NCBI GenBank assembly: GCA_050116155.1
Contig: JASFPE010000157.1
Span: forward strand, 1 to 10,474
Direction: 5' to 3'
Source: G020353355 sp050116155
Lineage (GTDB): Bacteria > Desulfobacterota > Desulfobacteria > Desulfobacterales > JAHEIW01
Length of the DNA stretch: 10,474 bases
The translations under genes were made by a program, and so were the position numbers. A model generated the notes under the pieces. The model made no database searches, had not been told where the DNA came from, and saw nothing but the letters and a program-made list of their open reading frames with translations. Below, piece after piece: positions 1-5,584 of the stretch; the first letter of the stretch is position 1, and the number at the start of each line of letters is the position of its first letter.

Positions 1-1105
1 TATCGAGGGCAATGCGGCCCTCTGATTTCATCTGGTCCCACAGGCGCGTGCCGGGTAAGGGAGTCAGAAACAGCGCGTTGAGATTGTCCACGCCGTATTG
101 GCTGGCCACCTCGGCGATACGTTTGCCGATGCCCGGCTCGTCTATGTCCAGACCAATGATAAAGGAACCCGCGACCAATATGTTGTGCCGCTGGATGCGC
201 TGCACAGAGGCGCAAAAGTCCCGGCCCTTCAGGTGGTTGAATTTCTTGCCGAGCTCCCGCAGTCCTTCCGGTGTGGGGGTTTCAAAGCCGATAAACACGC
301 CTATGCACCCGGCCTTCGCAGCCAACGCCAAAAGCTCTTCGTCATCGGCGAAGTTGATGCTGGCCTGGGCAACCCATTGCTTTCGCAGGTTTGCCTGTGC
401 CATGGCACGGAACAGGTCCTTGGCGCGAGCGATGTGTTCACGGCGCGTGCCGATGAGGTTGTCGTCCACCACCAGAACATGCTTCTCACGGATCGACTGG
501 AATTCCCTTACGACATCCGCAATGGGGCGCTGCCGGTAGTGGGCTCCGTTGAACGCCGTCACGCTGCAAAAGCTGCAGTTCAATGGACAGCCGCGGGTGG
601 TCTGAATGGCCCCGCAGGCATATCCCGAAGCCAGCAAATCATGCCGGGCGAACGGGACACCCTTTATCTCGGCGAGCCCTCCGTCATACCGGCGCTTCAG
701 GCTGCCATTCCGTGCATCCTCCAGAACCTGCAGCCAGATGCTCTCGGCTTCACCGGTAACAACCGAGTCCACCCGCTCCAGGACCTCGTCTATACACATA
801 GTTGCGTGAATGCCGCCCATGACGACGGGCACACCATGACGCCGGAAGTAAGAGGATATTTCATAGGCGCGGGTCGCCTGAGAGGTGAAAGCGGTAATGC
901 CCACCAGGTTGGGTCGAGGCATGGCCGGATAGTCCGGTGTGCCGAGGTTCTCGTCTGTGATTGTAATTTCCCACTCCGGTGGGGTCAGGCCCGCGAGAAC
1001 CATAAGGCTGAGCGGTTTCCACACACGAAAACGGTTCCAACGGCTCTCCTTGACTTTGAGAATGCTTGCCAGCGGGTTGGAGGGGTTGATCAGATAGAGT
1101 CGCAT
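1..1105 (-). CDS. B12-binding domain radical SAM protein (C-terminus beyond window)
   Basis: The frame stays open for 368 codons and runs off the window edge. The start is ATG at 1105-1103: an in-frame TGA lies three codons upstream and GGTGAG sits about eight bases before it. Residues 1 to ~135 form a Rossmann-like cobalamin-binding domain, with PLSLMVLAGLTPPEWEITITD near residue 31 and GGIHATMC near 97, followed by VVTGEAES. The usual DxHxxG cobalamin ligand motif is not evident, as in many family members. The radical SAM core follows: QTTRGCPLNCSFC gives the CxxxCxxC 4Fe-4S/SAM cluster ligands C173, C177 and C180. Later VVDDNLIG, GFETP and LTPLPGTRLW are typical of this class. Family members are methyltransferases or perform other radical chemistry on lipids, cofactors or natural products; the substrate is unknown here. 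The gene is GC-richer than the DNA to its right. Family assignment is firm, specific function is not. Confidence 0.93.
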   Translation of the reverse strand, partial: MRLYLINPSNPLASILKVKESRWNRFRVWKPLSLMVLAGLTPPEWEITITDENLGTPDYPAMPRPNLVGITAFTSQATRAYEISSYFRRHGVPVVMGGIHATMCIDEVLERVDSVVTGEAESIWLQVLEDARNGSLKRRYDGGLAEIKGVPFARHDLLASGYACGAIQTTRGCPLNCSFCSVTAFNGAHYRQRPIADVVREFQSIREKHVLVVDDNLIGTRREHIARAKDLFRAMAQANLRKQWVAQASINFADDEELLALAAKAGCIGVFIGFETPTPEGLRELGKKFNHLKGRDFCASVQRIQRHNILVAGSFIIGLDIDEPGIGKRIAEVASQYGVDNLNALFLTPLPGTRLWDQMKSEGRIALD

Positions 1106-1662
1106 GGTGTGCTCTCACCGATAGATATGGTTCATATTTTCTTCAATGCTGGCTTAATGATTGGAGTGTCCCTGGAAATTCTGCAATGCACCCGGACCAT
1201 CTTTTTGCGCAATCATTGGCTTTTTTGTTTAAAAAATCAATGAAATTATAGGATTCGATGATGATTTACCGTTTAAATCATATTGGAGATTATGAATATC
1301 AAGTCTGTATTTGTAATTTTTAAGGGGATTTCAAATTATTCAAGGGCTGGCAAGCAACCCGGTAACTGCCTTATTTTATAAAATTTAGCGCAGGCGATTG
1401 AAAACGTTACATTGATTCTGATATAAGGTTCAGAGCATTTCGGCAAGCAGCCATAAACTGATGGCAGGTTCAAGCAATCAGATCCTATTGGATTGAGTAT
1501 GGAAAGTCGAAGAGTGAAATTAGCGATGCGGAAACCGAACAGTATCTTCTGATGGCGATAGATGTTTTGAACTCTGCCTCAGTCGGTAAGGTGCGGGTAG
1601 GCATTAATTAAGGGCCGGTGGGCTTGGTAGGTAACGCGGATCTCTGAAAGAAGCTCATCTGC
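1106..1662. other. Gene-poor intergenic stretch
   Basis: No convincing gene is present. An ATTATA (minus-strand TATAAT) at 1245-1250 could be a -10 box for the radical SAM gene, but I see no matching -35. On the plus strand a frame without a plausible start stays open from 1462 to the TAA at 1609-1611. It reads as a peptide-like segment (YWIEYGKSKSEISDAE, then QYLLMAIDVLNSASVGKV). It has no ribosome binding site and could be a gene remnant or chance; I do not recognise it. Confidence 0.5.
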
Positions 1663-1703
1663 AAAAAAAGGTGACCCACATAAAATAATTATGAATCACC
1701 TTT
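1663..1703 (-). terminator. Rho-independent terminator of the small membrane protein gene
   Basis: Read on the minus strand, AAAGGTGA (1703-1696) pairs with TCACCTTT (1674-1667). An inner CATAA/TTATG stem sits inside, separated by a small internal loop. The outer arm runs straight into a seven-T tract (complement of A 1663-1669). It begins about 20 bases after the stop codon of the gene at 1723-2073, the expected place for its terminator. Confidence 0.75.
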
Positions 1704-1722
1704 AACCGCTATATCATTAATC

Positions 1723-2073
1723 TCATTCTTTGATAAGAAGTTCAAGCCCATCGGCGCATGCACGCGCTACAAGATAGCCAGCCTTTTCTTGCCCGGGCAT
1801 TATATCCCAGCCCCCTTTTCCAATGAAATCAGCTCTCTGATAGGTACTTAATTCCTTAAATTCTTTAAATTTCTCTTCATGGTTCGGGTCCTTCATAAAT
1901 TGGGCAACGCAGATCGCCGCCTGACTCGCCAAGACCGCCTGTTCGCTCATCTTTTGGGTAGTGCTGAAGGTTTTCCACCCCCCCCACGCAAAGCCGATGA
2001 TAATTGTGATGATTGCCCCGCAAATAAGACCCCAAACTCCAAACTTAATCTTCCCTGCAGTTTCTGGTTTCAT
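1723..2073 (-). CDS. Small single-pass membrane protein, conserved hypothetical type
   Basis: The product has 116 residues. Residues ~9-30 (KFGVWGLICGAIITIIIGF, then AWGGW) form one clear transmembrane helix behind a short, lysine-containing N-terminus. The remainder (~86 residues) is soluble, with charged helical sequence (DPNHEEKFKEFKEL) and two cysteines (in AAICVAQF and ARACADG). The MKPETAGKIKFGVWG opening and WGGW after the helix resemble, from memory, a family of ~110-residue hypothetical proteins in Proteobacteria with no assigned function. ATG at 2073 is preceded by GGGGGG about five bases away. It stands alone, with a possible promoter just upstream and a strong terminator behind it, so it is probably a monocistronic expressed gene. 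No function can be given. Confidence 0.85.
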   Translation of the reverse strand: MKPETAGKIKFGVWGLICGAIITIIIGFAWGGWKTFSTTQKMSEQAVLASQAAICVAQFMKDPNHEEKFKEFKELSTYQRADFIGKGGWDIMPGQEKAGYLVARACADGLELLIKE

Positions 2074-2095
2074 TTGATACCCCCCATTTTAATTT

Positions 2096-2125
2096 ATTAT
2101 GTATATGAACCAAATAGCATGTGAA
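2096..2125 (-). promoter_or_regulatory. Possible sigma-70 promoter of the small membrane protein gene
   Basis: On the minus strand TTCACA (2125-2120) and CATAAT (2101-2096) are separated by 18 bases and lie about 20 bases before the ribosome binding site of the 1723-2073 gene. Both boxes are imperfect, but position and spacing fit. Confidence 0.35.
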
Positions 2126-2479
2126 GCTCCCGACAGATCACATTCATTCTATCAGAAGCAACGCAGGCAACATTTGAGTATTTTCCTCAAAGAAACATCC
2201 TCCTATGTAAAAGGTGAAATAGAGTTAACTCTGTCTTGGTGAACGGCTCTAATTGGTTAAGGTTAAAAGATGCGGTAAGATGATCGTGGTAGTATCCAAT
2301 AGAGAAATGAAGGGTCGCCACCTGCCAACAGAACATCGCAATCATATTTGGAAGCATAGGTAAGGAATTTTGAGTAGTTTCTTCACGGGAAAGCCCTTAT
2401 TGGGGGTTAAAAGATGGGTGAAATTCAAAGGTGCCGTTAAAATCCATCAGAAAAGATGCACGCACACCCAAGAAACCTG

Positions 2480-2583
2480 TTAAGTGCCACATGCCAAACT
2501 CCCTTTTTTAAAGTATAACCTTTGGAGGCTCTAAGCCATCCCATGGTTTATTTTATAGATGCTGAAGTTGGTGTGGCACTTAA
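2480..2583. mobile_element. 104-bp segment bounded by 12-bp perfect terminal inverted repeats (MITE-like)
   Basis: TTAAGTGCCACA at 2480-2491 is exactly the reverse complement of TGTGGCACTTAA at 2572-2583. Similarity continues inward with a two-base gap (TG-CCAAACT on the left, CCAACTT on the right complement). It stops abruptly outside the TTAA ends, which is how terminal inverted repeats behave. The interior is AT-rich and too short to code for anything. A non-autonomous miniature element is one reading. A long-armed cruciform or a transcription-factor site pair is another. No clear target-site duplication is visible beyond the TTAA itself. Confidence 0.45.
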
Positions 2584-2830
2584 TTTACAATCTTAGAGTA
2601 CGCATGAATTATGAAAAGTCAATGAAGTAAAGCTATTATTTTAAAGGAGCTAAAAAACAGGGTGGTTAGAATCATGATAGAAAAATGGCCTGTAAAAAAG
2701 ATGGTCTTGAAAATTAGATGATATTTCAAAGCGGAATGAAACATGAATTATTAAAGAATTACAGATTTTATAAAGAAACCTTTGTTTTTAAAAACATCTT
2801 TTTGGGGCTCACCTTTGCATGCTTGGTGGT

Positions 2831-2856
2831 TGAGAGATCTGATCCTATATCTCTCA
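2831..2856. promoter_or_regulatory. Inverted repeat just upstream of the RRM promoter (operator or attenuator candidate)
   Basis: TGAGAGAT (2831-2838) and ATCTCTCA (2849-2856) form a perfect 8-bp palindrome with a 10-base spacer. It ends four bases before a TTGACA box at 2861. The position would suit an operator. Followed by GCTTTT, it could also be a weak terminator. Confidence 0.35.
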
Positions 2857-2860
2857 GCTT

Positions 2861-2890
2861 TTGACAGCACTGAAAACCTTGAGATATACG
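2861..2890 (+). promoter_or_regulatory. Probable sigma-70 promoter for the RRM gene remnant
   Basis: A perfect -35 box TTGACA (2861-2866) and a fair -10 box TATACG (2885-2890) are separated by 18 bases. The start of transcription would give a leader of roughly 90 bases before ATG 2991. A moderately long leader is common for cold-inducible RNA-binding protein genes. Confidence 0.45.
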
Positions 2891-2990
2891 TGTCTGCGAT
2901 AATCCCTATAAAACCGCAAACTGCGATTTTGGCATGTATTACAGGTATTAAAAGGTATCAAGATTTAGGTTTTAAAAAAGGGGGATTAAA

Positions 2991-3309
2991 ATGAACATTT
3001 TCATTGACAACCTCTCACACAATGTCACCAAAAGTGATTTGCGCCAGTCTTTTGAGGCATTCGGGCAGATCGCGTCAGCAACTGTTATCAAGGATGAACA
3101 AAGTGATCGATCAAAAGGCTTTGGATTCTTGGAAATGCCCGTTCAAGTTGAGGCTTAGTCTGCAATCGAAGTATTAAATGGGAAGGCCTTGAAGAACGAT
3201 TACAGTCAATGAGGCTCGGCCTCACGCTGACGACCGTCGAGGTAGAGATAAAGGAGGAGAGTGAGATAGACGAGGAGGGGGAGTTAGACGCGGCAGAGTG
3301 CGTTACTAA
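2991..3309 (+). pseudogene. Broken RNA-recognition-motif (RRM) RNA-binding protein
   Basis: ATG at 2991 follows GGGGG at a spacing of six bases. The first 55 codons give an RRM: RNP2-like IFIDNL (residues 3-8; usual form IYVGNL), LRQSFEAFGQIASATVIKD, and RNP1 KGFGFLEM (42-49). Codon 56 (3156-3158) is TAG where the family usually has Gln. The frame resumes with SAIEVLNGKALK, then the reading frame shifts near 3195: about five bases appear lost from the usual LKGRTLTVNEARP stretch. From 3196 the +1 frame restores TITVNEARPHADDRRGRDKG. A TGA at 3262-3264 then interrupts an Arg/Gly-rich tail (DRRGGGVRRGRVRY) that ends at TAA 3307-3309. The intact family is ~90-110 residues and acts as a cytoplasmic single-stranded RNA binder or chaperone. 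Two stops and a frameshift make a pseudogene much likelier than recoding. Confidence 0.88.
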
Positions 3310-3310
3310 C

Positions 3311-3340
3311 AAGGCAATCAGGCTATACTGATTGACCTTT
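3311..3340 (+). terminator. Hairpin just after the RRM pseudogene, likely old terminator
   Basis: CAATCAG (3315-3321) pairs with CTGATTG (3328-3334) around a six-base loop. AAGG/CCTT extends the stem past a single bulged A. It starts two bases after the pseudogene's final stop. The following T-run is weak (TTT, then TTTT after five bases). Confidence 0.45.
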
Positions 3341-3531
3341 ACACGTTTTGACTACTGGCGGCACACTTCACAACGTGCATCACGGCACTTACGCAGAACT
3401 GGATCACAGGGGCGCAGGCGATATTTGGACGTTGGCAGTAGGGGAGTATTTTGTGGCTCCGTAACGGCTTGTCTAACGGCTTTATCTAAATTTTTATCGA
3501 CGATTGTATATTAGGTGTGCGTAATCGCCAA

Positions 3532-3599
3532 ATTAGCGAAAGGTGTGATAACGGCTATAAGCCCAACCTTTTGAAAAAGTTCACCTTCCGTTCGCTAAT
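3532..3599. repeat. 68-base imperfect inverted repeat
   Basis: ATTAGCGAA (3532-3540) is the exact reverse complement of TTCGCTAAT (3591-3599). AGGTG (3541-3545) continues the stem with CACCT (3582-3586), leaving TCCG (3587-3590) bulged. A smaller AAC/GTT and TTT/AAA stem lies within the loop around 3565-3581. No T tract follows on either strand, so a plain terminator is less likely than a palindromic repeat or structured site. Confidence 0.5.
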
Positions 3600-3682
3600 C
3601 CCAAATTTTTGGTCCACCTTCAAAGATTCGATACAGGCACGATATCCTTAATTTTAAGCAAGCCCCAATTGATTGCCTTTCC

Positions 3683-3691
3683 TGATATAAT
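3683..3691 (+). promoter_or_regulatory. Possible extended -10 promoter element
   Basis: TGATATAAT contains a perfect TATAAT (3686-3691) with the TG of an extended -10 element at 3683-3684. No good -35 is seen, which extended -10 promoters tolerate. It points toward the lipoprotein gene about 290 bases downstream. Confidence 0.25.
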
Positions 3692-3982
3692 ATTCAGTCG
3701 GGTTACTGGAGCACTCAGCATTCATTGATGATGCCTTAGTTTACAACATTTAAAATGCCAATTGATTCACAAGTATGATTAATGTATCCAGATTCTATCT
3801 GAAAAAATTCTTGGTTAATTTGATATTCGTTAGTTTCTCAATATTTCAAAGTTTAAAGACCGCAACCAGACTATTAGATATGGCATATTTTTTTATACAA
3901 CTGCGAAAATCTGATGAACCAGAGTCCCGTATTGTAAATAATTCGTACTTCGCAATCCGAAATTGAGAAATGGAGATGAGCT

Positions 3983-4633
3983 ATGAAAACGAAACATGTA
4001 CTGATTATCTTCATTTTCTTTATCACTCTATTGTTGTTGTGGAGCTGCGGCGAGGCATCAAAGAAGGTGGCGGGTCCAGATATCCAAGTCAGCCCGGAGG
4101 AGTCTAAGGATAGCTCATCCGATACTTCCAATGAGTATAAGACAAAGACCGGTAAAACGATCATAATATCGGTAACACACCCAGTCGCTCAGAGTCTGAA
4201 CACTATCGAAATTAGCACCAAGGACTTTGAACACAATTATCCGGAAATATATGAAGACAGGGATCCGATTTCAGATGTATTCGTAGCCGACCTCGACGGT
4301 AACGGTTTTGATGAAATTTACATCATCACGACTTCCGTTGGCTCTGGTAGTTACGGCAAAGTGTTGGGGTTTGCTTCGAATAAAGACAAAAGCCTGTCAA
4401 TGATAAATTTTCCTGAAATTCAGGAAGGGGACAGGAATTTCGAGGGATATATGGGGCACGATACATTCAAGATAGAAAATCAAAAGCTTGTAAGAATTTT
4501 CCCCATATATAACAAAGGCGATACCAATCAAAATCCAACCGGCGGGTCACGAAAATTGATCTATGGTTTATATCCGGGGGAAGCAATGTGGCAATTAAGG
4601 GTTGAGAAATCAGAAACCCTGAATAGCCCATAA
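3983..4633 (+). CDS. Lipoprotein with PliI-like (I-type lysozyme inhibitor family) domain
   Basis: The product has 216 residues. The N-terminus (MKTKHVLIIFIFFITLLLLW) is a hydrophobic signal peptide ending in a lipobox-like LWSC, so Cys22 would be lipidated; Trp at -2 is unusual. A Ser/Asp/Lys-rich linker (~35-58) leads to a beta-rich domain. VFVADLDGNGFDEIYIITTS (99-118) is an FG-GAP-like DxDxxG segment and runs into VGSGSYG (119-125). That Ser-Gly-Ser-Tyr loop after an aspartate-rich strand is the hallmark I associate with PliI inhibitors, where Ser and Tyr enter the lysozyme active site. The C-terminal LVRIFPIYNKGDTNQNPTGG (169-188) followed by SRKLIYGLYPGE also fits relatives I recall. 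GGAG lies seven bases before ATG 3983. It is probably anchored in the outer membrane facing the periplasm. The PliI link is from motif memory, so inhibitor activity is inferred. Confidence 0.88.
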   Translation: MKTKHVLIIFIFFITLLLLWSCGEASKKVAGPDIQVSPEESKDSSSDTSNEYKTKTGKTIIISVTHPVAQSLNTIEISTKDFEHNYPEIYEDRDPISDVFVADLDGNGFDEIYIITTSVGSGSYGKVLGFASNKDKSLSMINFPEIQEGDRNFEGYMGHDTFKIENQKLVRIFPIYNKGDTNQNPTGGSRKLIYGLYPGEAMWQLRVEKSETLNSP

Positions 4634-4653
4634 GAAGAAGGATGAATAAAAAC

Positions 4654-4677
4654 ATGCCAATCAATGCATTGTGGCAT
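4654..4677 (+). terminator. Hairpin after lipoprotein gene
   Basis: ATGCCA (4654-4659) pairs with TGGCAT (4672-4677). After a two-base bulge CAA pairs with TTG around a TGCA loop. It starts 21 bases after the lipoprotein stop. The downstream sequence is G-rich before GATTAGTTTT, so the U-tract is poor; it may only be a transcript-end stabiliser. Confidence 0.3.
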
Positions 4678-4786
4678 TGGGGGATTAGTTTTAAATCTGA
4701 TATTAGGTTTATACTGTAAAACTGCAAAAATGCTTGTATTCTCAATGTATCTCTAGAAGGAATAATCCCAACAAATCGGAGTTAAA

Positions 4787-5287
4787 ATGATCCTAAGAAA
4801 AGAGACGGTTGCGGATATTGAGGCAATTACTGAAGTCACAATTGCAGCCTTCAAGAATCACCCAATCAGCAATCACACAGAACAATTCATAATAAATGCA
4901 TTACGTGATGCAAATGCACTTACCATCTCTTTAGTAGCGGAAATTGATGGGCGTGTTGCCGGACATATTGCTTTTTCACCTGTAATAATTTCTGACGGCA
5001 CAAAAGACTGGTACGGTCTGGGTCCGGTCTCTGTATTGCCAGATTATCAGAAACAGGGCATCGGGAAATCCCTTATCAATGAAGGTTTATCTTTGTTAAA
5101 AGATATGGGTGGCAAAGGTTGCGCTCTTGTAGGGGATCCAAATTATTACAAACGATTTGGTTTTAAGAATTATCCGGAATTAATTCATGATGGAGTGCCC
5201 CAAGAAGTCTTCCTGGCCTTGCCCTTCAATGAAAAGGTTCCACAAGGAACTATCATTTTTCATGAAGGATTCTTAGCAAATGGCTAA
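4787..5287 (+). CDS. GNAT-family N-acetyltransferase, YhbS-like
   Basis: The 166-residue product has the GNAT length and order. An N-terminal half (residues 1-60) opens with LRKETVADIEAITEVTIAAF. Motif A is GLGPVSVLPDYQKQGIGKSL (78-97), where Q90-G-x-G with flanking Lys is the acetyl-CoA pyrophosphate loop. Motif B contains CALVGDPNYYKRFGF (112-126), typical of YhbS-type members. These enzymes move an acetyl group from acetyl-CoA to an amine in the cytoplasm; the acceptor is not evident. GGAG is five bases before ATG 4787. It shares the strand of the lipoprotein gene but is 153 bases away. The stop codon falls within an attC-like stem structure, and GNAT genes are common integron cassette cargo, so acquisition as a cassette is possible but unproven. 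Confidence 0.93.
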   Translation: MILRKETVADIEAITEVTIAAFKNHPISNHTEQFIINALRDANALTISLVAEIDGRVAGHIAFSPVIISDGTKDWYGLGPVSVLPDYQKQGIGKSLINEGLSLLKDMGGKGCALVGDPNYYKRFGFKNYPELIHDGVPQEVFLALPFNEKVPQGTIIFHEGFLANG

Positions 5288-5344
5288 CAACGAGCTGCCG
5301 AGGACGTTTTGGCTGTGCCAAAACGCAGCTGAGCTTGAACATTA
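5284..5344 (+). other. attC-like stem overlapping the acetyltransferase stop codon (degenerate)
   Basis: CTAACAA at 5284-5290 contains the stop codon and matches part of an integron R'' box (RYYYAAC). CGAGCT (5291-5296) can pair with AGCTTG (5332-5337), like L''/L' boxes. The centre is a perfect CGTTTTGG/CCAAAACG stem (5305-5312, 5318-5325) with loop CTGTG. The far end reads AACATTA (5338-5344), where an active R' box would have GTTA followed by RRY. Length (61 bases) and position fit an attC, but the key GTT is ATT. It is therefore either a decayed attC or an ordinary hairpin. There is no T tract for a terminator. Confidence 0.35.
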
Positions 5345-5493
5345 CAAATATCTCCAACATAGATACAAAATTAATCCTAAGCAAAAAACTGTGATAGCTC
5401 ATAAATAATATGCAAAATTTTGAATATTTAAAATTAATGAAGCACTAACAGGCTGTCATCTGTACAAAAATCGATAGAATACCTTAACTCTTG

Positions 5494-5561
5494 TCCGCCT
5501 TTCTTTTTGGCGGATTAGTCACTTTTATCCGCCGTACTTCTGGCGGATTAGATCACTTTTA
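5494..5561. repeat. Two tandem 34-bp hairpin repeats
   Basis: Each 34-base unit (5494-5527 and 5528-5561) has TCCGCC, a variable 8-9 base loop, GGCGGATTAG, then TCACTTTTA. The stem TCCGCC/GGCGGA is perfect in both and the loops differ, as expected for a structured repeat under pairing constraint or a recent duplication. A partial third piece (TTAGATCACTT) follows at 5565-5575. It lies between the converging acetyltransferase and dehydrogenase genes and could end transcription from both sides. Confidence 0.7.
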
Positions 5562-5581
5562 ATTTTAGATCACTTAAAATT
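5561..5581 (-). terminator. AT-rich hairpin immediately after the SDR stop codon
   Basis: AATTTTA (5561-5567) and TAAAATT (5575-5581) pair perfectly around a seven-base loop, three bases past the dehydrogenase stop. The stem is A/T only, so on its own it is weak. Together with the tandem hairpins behind it, it may form the 3' end of the minus-strand transcript. Confidence 0.35.
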
Positions 5582-5584
5582 CTT

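Larger units (their letters stand above)
2126..2860. other. Intergenic DNA without an intact gene
   Basis: Apart from the inverted repeats listed separately, I find no gene with a believable start and length. A minus-strand frame bounded by stops, from about 2373 down to 2266, reads KFLTYASKYDCDVLLAGGDP followed by SFLYWILPR. It is peptide-like and faintly resembles the GGD segment of metallophosphoesterases, so it may be a gene remnant. A very short plus-strand frame near 2662-2721 (about 20 codons, GGAG upstream) is too short to call. Confidence 0.4.
3341..3974. other. Gene-poor stretch between RRM pseudogene and lipoprotein gene
   Basis: No intact gene is supported. A plus-strand frame from 3336 to TAA 3462-3464 reads GGTLHNVHHGTYAELDHRGA then GDIWTLAVGEYFVAP. 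It is protein-like and lacks a start or ribosome site, so it could be the end of a decayed gene. The octamer TAACGGCT occurs at 3462, 3474 and 3549, and CCAATTGATT at 3665 and 3758. A short piece near 3950 (CGCAATCCGAAAT) resembles the dispersed repeat found at 8146 and 9231. Confidence 0.4.

Noticed and set aside
98..1243. Long plus-strand open frame of 381 codons
   Set aside because: It is antisense to the radical SAM gene, whose minus-strand frame has clear domain motifs (CxxxCxxC, GGIHAT). The plus-strand peptide has no recognisable fold.
2782..2994. 70-codon plus-strand frame whose TGA overlaps the RRM start as ATGA
   Set aside because: The overlap looks like translational coupling, but the frame has no good ribosome site, contains the likely RRM promoter and a palindrome, and its peptide is not recognisable.
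2991..3309. RRM gene decoded by stop-codon readthrough (pyrrolysine or selenocysteine)
   Set aside because: A frameshift is needed in addition to two different stop recodings, and the positions affected are ordinary Gln and Gly sites in the family. Pseudogene is simpler.
3088..3312. 74-codon minus-strand frame rich in serine
   Set aside because: It is the antisense of the Arg/Gly-rich tail and RRM sequence of the pseudogene.
3471..3515. GTCTAAC and ATTAGGT as an attC pair
   Set aside because: GTCTAAC fits the R'' pattern, but no L boxes or central stem lie between the two, and the second word lacks GTT.
3775..3966. 63-codon plus-strand frame before the lipoprotein
   Set aside because: There is no ribosome site, composition is that of A/T-rich random sequence, and its end (NNSYFAIRN) is a translation of a repeat-like piece.
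5494..5561. CRISPR-like repeat pair
   Set aside because: There are only two directly abutting units with no spacers of constant length and no cas gene. They are tandem hairpins.
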